Positions 5,550-8,465 of a stretch of 8,465 bases of DNA are shown piece after piece (the first letter of the stretch is position 1; each line of letters starts with the position of its first letter). The position numbers and the translations under genes are program-made. Under the pieces are notes generated by a model. That model searched no databases. It had not been told where the DNA came from and was given only the letters and a program-made list of their open reading frames with translations. The stretch comes from Syntrophobacterales bacterium (GTDB lineage Bacteria; Desulfobacterota; Syntrophobacteria; BM002): the NCBI GenBank assembly GCA_030601545.1, contig JAUVTM010000074.1, forward strand, positions 1-8,465, given 5' to 3'.

Positions 5550-6718
5550 GAAAGCACCTGCTCGATAATGCCGCCGCCCAAAACCTCGTCCTCACTATAG
5601 AAGACCGCAGACTGTCCAGGTGTAATGGCTTTCTGGGGCTCGAGGAAACGAACCAGAGTCCCTCGGGTAGTCGGCCTTAATAAGGCCGGTGACTCGCGGT
5701 GGCGTGAACGAACCTGCACGAGTGCCTGCAACTCTGAGGTGGGTGGAGATGCGGCAATCCAGTTAACATCTGTCACCAGCATTTCCCTGCGTCTGAGGTC
5801 ACTCTCGCGTCCCACCCTGATGGTGTTGGTGTCAGGCTCGAGACCGATGACGTAGTAAGGGGCTGAGGAAGGAATGCCAAGGCCCCGGCGTTGGCCTATG
5901 GTGTAGCGGTGGATACCCCCATGTTCGCCAAGTTGTTGCCCTTTAAGGTCCAAGACAGGTCCTGGTCCAGGCAGGTCTGATCCCAGGTGCTGCTCCAGAA
6001 AAGCCCTGTAGTCCTTATCCGAGATGAAGCAGATTTCCTGGCTTTCCGGCCGATAATACCCTACCATTCCAGCGTCTGCAGCCAACTTTTTTACTTCGCT
6101 TTTCAGATAAGTCCCGAGCGGAAAAAATGAGCGCGCCAATTGCGCTTGGTCGAGTCGATAGAGGAAGTAAGACTGGTCTTTGCTTCGATCTCGTCCACGA
6201 AAAAGACGCAAACTCCCGTCAGATTCATCACGCAGAAGTCTGGCATAATGGCCGGTTGCGAGGGTGGTTGCTCCCAGTTTAACAGCTTGTTCTTGGAGCA
6301 GGGTGAACTTGATGCTTGGATTGCAGATCACGCAGGGGTTAGGGGTCTTACCCCGGCGGTACGCCTCCAAAAACGGCTTGATTACCTGCTGGTGGAAGGG
6401 ACGGCGAAGATCCACCACGTGGAGAGGAACACTGAGTCGAGCTGCTAGTTGCACAATATGTTCGTCGGGCTCCGGCGAATCCTCCGGGCGCAGGACCATA
6501 TGCAGAGCCAAGACCTCGTGCTCATGCTCCTTGAGCAGCAGGGTTGTCACCATGCTGTCCACGCCGCCACTAACTGCCACTACCACGGTTTCATTTGCTT
6601 TGGGTTTATGAGGGTACAATTGTCTGATTTGATCGCTGGTTTCGGTGCTGGAAGAGCGGATGTGGCTTGCGGTTTCGTTGAAGCTCAAGGGATTTGTTTG
6701 CGGCTTATGCTTCCTCAT
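5546..6718 (-). CDS. mnmA: tRNA-specific 2-thiouridylase MnmA
   Basis: This 390-aa enzyme uses ATP to adenylate U34 of the Lys, Glu and Gln tRNAs and replaces O2 with sulfur. It has the PP-loop SGGVDS at 50-55, NPCVICN with C132 as first catalytic Cys, ATGHYAR at about 154-160, KDQSYFLY at about 181-188, SQEICFIS with the second catalytic Cys C230, and a C-terminal beta domain ending near LEPQKAITPGQSAVFY. C129 makes a CxxC with C132, so three cysteines (129, 132, 230) could hold an Fe-S cluster (inference). I set the start at the ATG at 6718: it overlaps the ferredoxin stop as ATGA. An open frame continues up to 6889 but would lie inside the ferredoxin gene. The product carries about 44 polar residues before the PP-loop strand, longer than usual; a later start is possible. 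Confidence 0.95.
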   Translation of the reverse strand: MRKHKPQTNPLSFNETASHIRSSSTETSDQIRQLYPHKPKANETVVVAVSGGVDSMVTTLLLKEHEHEVLALHMVLRPEDSPEPDEHIVQLAARLSVPLHVVDLRRPFHQQVIKPFLEAYRRGKTPNPCVICNPSIKFTLLQEQAVKLGATTLATGHYARLLRDESDGSLRLFRGRDRSKDQSYFLYRLDQAQLARSFFPLGTYLKSEVKKLAADAGMVGYYRPESQEICFISDKDYRAFLEQHLGSDLPGPGPVLDLKGQQLGEHGGIHRYTIGQRRGLGIPSSAPYYVIGLEPDTNTIRVGRESDLRRREMLVTDVNWIAASPPTSELQALVQVRSRHRESPALLRPTTRGTLVRFLEPQKAITPGQSAVFYSEDEVLGGGIIEQVLS

Positions 6719-7143
6719 AAGGCCTCGGCCCGATCGATACTGACGATCATGGCCCGTACCAGGCAGGTATTCACGCAGAGTTCGCAACCGCTGCACTTCT
6801 CGTGGTCGAACTGCACATGCATACTTGGCCGCTCGATGTGAAGGGCCCCAGTGGGGCAGACAGCGGTGCAGGCGCCACACTCGAAACACTTGTCCATGTC
6901 TCTTTGAATATCCTGAGCCACTGTGTCCACAATGACTCCCTTTCGTTCGAGGTAGCGGATACCACGATCGTAATCATCGCGGCTCTGCCCCTGAAGTTCC
7001 ATGACCACCATGCCTTCGCGACGGGGGTAGACAGTAGCCTTTAGTATATTGAAGGTTAGGTCGTAATCGCGCACCAGATTGGCGATGATGGGTTCATTGA
7101 CAATATCCCTTGAAAACCTCAGAACAAGCATCTTGGAGTACAT
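6715..7143 (-). CDS. NIL-domain ferredoxin, 2x[4Fe-4S]
   Basis: The 142-aa protein joins an N-terminal NIL domain (about 3-75; a small ACT-like fold also found on methionine ABC transporter ATPases) to a bacterial-type ferredoxin. The cluster ligands are C86, C89, C92, C96-P and C117, C120, C123, C127. The second motif has Leu instead of Pro after its last Cys. It is cytosolic and presumably a low-potential electron carrier. NIL-ferredoxins are known from anaerobes, where relatives are tied to sulfide-dependent homocysteine synthesis. Here it is first in an operon with mnmA and mtaB and overlaps mnmA by 4 nt, so a role in supplying electrons or sulfur to tRNA thiolation is likely (inference). 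The ATG at 7143 has AGGAAAGGA just upstream (7149-7157, 5-nt spacing). Confidence 0.93.
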   Translation of the reverse strand: MYSKMLVLRFSRDIVNEPIIANLVRDYDLTFNILKATVYPRREGMVVMELQGQSRDDYDRGIRYLERKGVIVDTVAQDIQRDMDKCFECGACTAVCPTGALHIERPSMHVQFDHEKCSGCELCVNTCLVRAMIVSIDRAEAL

Positions 7144-7158
7144 GGCAATCCTTTCCTA

Positions 7159-7206
7159 GCCCGCATAATCCACGGTAGCAGTAGACTTTTCGTGAATAAT
7201 ACGGGC
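7159..7206 (-). promoter_or_regulatory. Leader hairpin just before the NIL-ferredoxin ribosome-binding site
   Basis: In the minus-strand transcript 7206-7191 pairs with 7174-7159 over 16 positions: 13 Watson-Crick pairs, 2 G-U pairs and one U-U mismatch, with a 16-nt loop. The 3' arm ends only 1-2 nt before the AGGAAAGGA Shine-Dalgarno (7157-7149). The hairpin lies inside the roughly 95-nt leader predicted from the promoter at 7244-7272. Wobble pairs that hold only in minus-strand RNA support folding as RNA. It could control translation or mRNA stability, or simply be a remnant of an inserted repeat. Confidence 0.55.
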
Positions 7207-7243
7207 GAGAGTCCACTGTTTCACTGATTGATTAGCATCGTTG

Positions 7244-7272
7244 GGTATAAAATATATCTTCGGCCTTGTCAA
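7244..7272 (-). promoter_or_regulatory. Housekeeping promoter of the ferredoxin-mnmA-mtaB operon
   Basis: On the minus strand TTGACA (7272-7267) is a perfect -35, and TATACC (7249-7244) lies 17 bp downstream in a TATA-rich stretch. Transcription would start near 7237 and give a leader of about 95 nt. It is the best promoter in the window. Confidence 0.7.
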
Positions 7273-7317
7273 TTTTTTCTCTTAGCCCGCATTATTCACC
7301 ATTTCTGGTCAAGGCCG
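7261..7317. repeat. 8-bp inverted repeat flanking the operon -35 region
   Basis: CGGCCTTG (7261-7268) and CAAGGCCG (7310-7317) are perfect complements 41 nt apart. The left arm overlaps the -35 hexamer (7267-7272), and the third copy of the 17-nt motif (7283-7299) lies between the arms. It could be an operator, or the end of an inserted short element. Confidence 0.45.
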
Positions 7318-7389
7318 TTTTGGGTAACCTCGAAACGAAATTGAGGAGGCGAAAAAGGGGCGGACCCAATCCTGGTGCGGGACCCGGAG

Positions 7390-7423
7390 TTGTGTACCTG
7401 GAAGTTATGGACTATAGTATAAT
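7390..7423 (+). promoter_or_regulatory. Promoter of the M24 aminopeptidase gene
   Basis: TTGTGT (7390-7395) and TATAGT (7413-7418) are 17 bp apart. A perfect TATAAT overlaps at 7418-7423 but has a poorer -35. The start codon is about 57-62 bp downstream. The stretch 7318-7389 shows no recognisable element beyond a GAGGAGG sequence near 7342 that no start codon follows at a usable distance. Confidence 0.5.
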
Positions 7424-7479
7424 TCTTGGTGATGCGGCTGCAAACTGCTTGGGCAAGAACAGCTGAGTTGGAGTTACCT

Positions 7480-8465
7480 ATGGATAATTTGATCCCATTT
7501 CAACGACGTCAGGAAAAGGTAAAGAAACTGTTGCCCGAAAAACCTTATAACACCTTCTTGGTCTCAGAGCCGTGGAATCGGGCTTACCTCAGCGGTTTTT
7601 GGGCAGAGGACATGCAATTGACCGAATCCTCCGGTTTCCTTTTCCTTACCGAGAAAGCTCAAGTGCTGGCCACGGATTTTCGCTATCAGGAACAGGCTGA
7701 AAAGGAAGCTCCTGACTTTCAAGTGGTTGTCTATAAAGAGAATCTTGCCAATATCCTGCCGGAGATCTTCGCGAGCCTGGGCACCCGCAACCTTGGTTTT
7801 GAAAACCACCATCTCACCTATGACCGGGTTATGAAGATTCAAGAGGCCCTGCAAGAATGGCATCCGCAAGGAGAGTTGCTGCCTGGGGGCGATTTGGTGG
7901 AGGGTTTGAGAATAGTCAAAGAACCGGAAGAAATCCAGGCCATTCGTAACTCTCTGGCCTTGACCGAATTTGTTTTGGAAACCATAGTGGCAGAGGCAGA
8001 AGTAGGAAAGACAGAAAAACAACTGGCCTGGCGCATCGAACAACTCATGCGAGAAGCGGGCGCTGAGGCGATCTCTTTCCCGCCCATAGTGGCCTCCGGG
8101 CCCGGCGCTGCCATGCCGCACGCGGTGGTCAGTGATCGCCAGCTTGGGGAGTCAGAGACAATCATTATTGATCTGGGCGCCAGGTTGGACCACTATTGTT
8201 CGGATATGACTCGGACACTTATTCTCGGAGAGCCGGACAGTAAAGCGCGTGAGGTTTATGGTATTGTCCGGGAAGCTCAATTACGGGCCATGGCTGCAGT
8301 GCGGGCCGGGGTTTATTCTTTGGAAGTGGATCGCGTAGCCCGCGATTACATTGCCCTTGCCGGCTATGGGGGAAATTTTGGTCATGGCCTGGGTCATGGT
8401 ATTGGACTGGCGGTGCACGAGAAGCCGGGATTCGGCAAGAGCAGTTCCATGGTGTTAGAGGAAAA
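7480..8465 (+). CDS. M24 family Xaa-Pro aminopeptidase, 3' end missing (partial)
   Basis: The first 328 codons are present and the gene runs off the right edge. Family members cleave the N-terminal residue from peptides with proline second, using two Mn/Co-type metals in the cytosol. Residues 1-140 form the creatinase-like N-terminal domain. The pita-bread catalytic domain starts near 145 (RIVKEPEEIQAIR). Visible active-site residues are H214 in AAMPHAV, metal ligands D231 (IIDLGA) and D242 (SDMTRT), and H306 in GHGLGHGIG, followed by VHE with H313. The two metal-binding glutamates expected further on lie outside. The ATG at 7480 has GGAG at 7470-7473, 6 nt upstream. Layout and length so far resemble the short bacterial PepP/YqhT type of about 350-360 aa. 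It is divergent from the tRNA-modification operon. Confidence 0.93.
   Translation, partial: MDNLIPFQRRQEKVKKLLPEKPYNTFLVSEPWNRAYLSGFWAEDMQLTESSGFLFLTEKAQVLATDFRYQEQAEKEAPDFQVVVYKENLANILPEIFASLGTRNLGFENHHLTYDRVMKIQEALQEWHPQGELLPGGDLVEGLRIVKEPEEIQAIRNSLALTEFVLETIVAEAEVGKTEKQLAWRIEQLMREAGAEAISFPPIVASGPGAAMPHAVVSDRQLGESETIIIDLGARLDHYCSDMTRTLILGEPDSKAREVYGIVREAQLRAMAAVRAGVYSLEVDRVARDYIALAGYGGNFGHGLGHGIGLAVHEKPGFGKSSSMVLEE

Larger units (their letters stand above)
7157..7299. repeat. Three copies of a 17-nt motif in the divergent promoter region
   Basis: GTGAATAATRCGGGCKA-type sequences occur on the minus strand at 7157-7173 (GTGGATTATGCGGGCTA), on the plus strand at 7192-7208 and on the minus strand at 7283-7299. 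The copies differ at 2-4 positions. The first two form the leader hairpin; the second and third face outward as a pair around the operon promoter. They may be terminal repeats of a small transposon-derived element or a regulator's binding sites. No transposase lies in the window. Confidence 0.55.

Noticed and set aside
6719..6889. 57-codon upstream extension of mnmA to the Met at 6889
   Set aside because: It would lie entirely inside the NIL-ferredoxin cluster domain in another frame; the ATGA junction at 6718 is a much better start.
7266..7466. 66-codon plus-strand frame in the divergent promoter region
   Set aside because: It covers promoter and repeat sequence, has low-complexity Gly/Pro/Arg composition and no ribosome-binding site.

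Overview
Organism: the window (roughly half GC) reads as chromosomal DNA of an anaerobic bacterium, most likely a sulfate-reducing or syntrophic member of the former Deltaproteobacteria (Desulfobacterota). This is inferred from a GTP-type PEP carboxykinase, a NIL-domain ferredoxin, an exported isoaspartyl methyltransferase and intergenic spacers rich in 7-nt 'word' repeats. No rRNA or tRNA is present to confirm it. I see no transposase, phage gene or CRISPR array. Layout, left end: the 5' end of an exported protein-L-isoaspartate methyltransferase runs off the left edge on the minus strand (1-288). A 244-bp spacer follows with a heptad-repeat element. Next comes a 44-codon cysteine-cluster microprotein (533-667) with a strong Shine-Dalgarno and its own intrinsic terminator. 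The 515-bp gap from 668 to 1182 has no convincing gene; it holds that terminator, two more heptad arrays and a structure-rich tract (about 934-1106) that may be a non-coding RNA. Middle: pckA (GTP-dependent PEP carboxykinase) is on the minus strand (1183-3033). The 447-bp gap from 3034 to 3480 holds the pckA ribosome-binding site, a small hairpin, another heptad element and a weak promoter for a plus-strand nitroreductase (3481-4053). The nitroreductase converges on a minus-strand operon across a spacer with a fourth inverted heptad element. Right part: a tight minus-strand operon reads NIL-ferredoxin (7143-6715), mnmA (6718-5546), mtaB (5549-4245). Both junctions are 4-nt ATGA overlaps. The operon has a good promoter (TTGACA, 17 bp, TATACC) and a leader able to form a 16-position hairpin just before the first Shine-Dalgarno. 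mnmA makes 2-thiouridine at tRNA U34 and mtaB makes the 2-methylthio group of ms2t6A at A37, so the operon is a tRNA sulfur-modification unit. The co-translated ferredoxin is a natural candidate electron or sulfur partner (inference). The 336-bp gap from 7144 to 7479 holds this leader and promoter, three copies of a 17-nt motif, an 8-bp inverted repeat and the promoter of a divergent M24 aminopeptidase that runs off the right edge (7480-8465). Most striking: (i) a family of intergenic elements with unrelated sequences but one architecture, inverted arms of 7-nt (sometimes 8-nt) quasi-repeats; (ii) the ferredoxin-thiolase-methylthiotransferase operon, whose MnmA carries an extra CxxC cysteine; (iii) the structure-rich tract upstream of position 1106.
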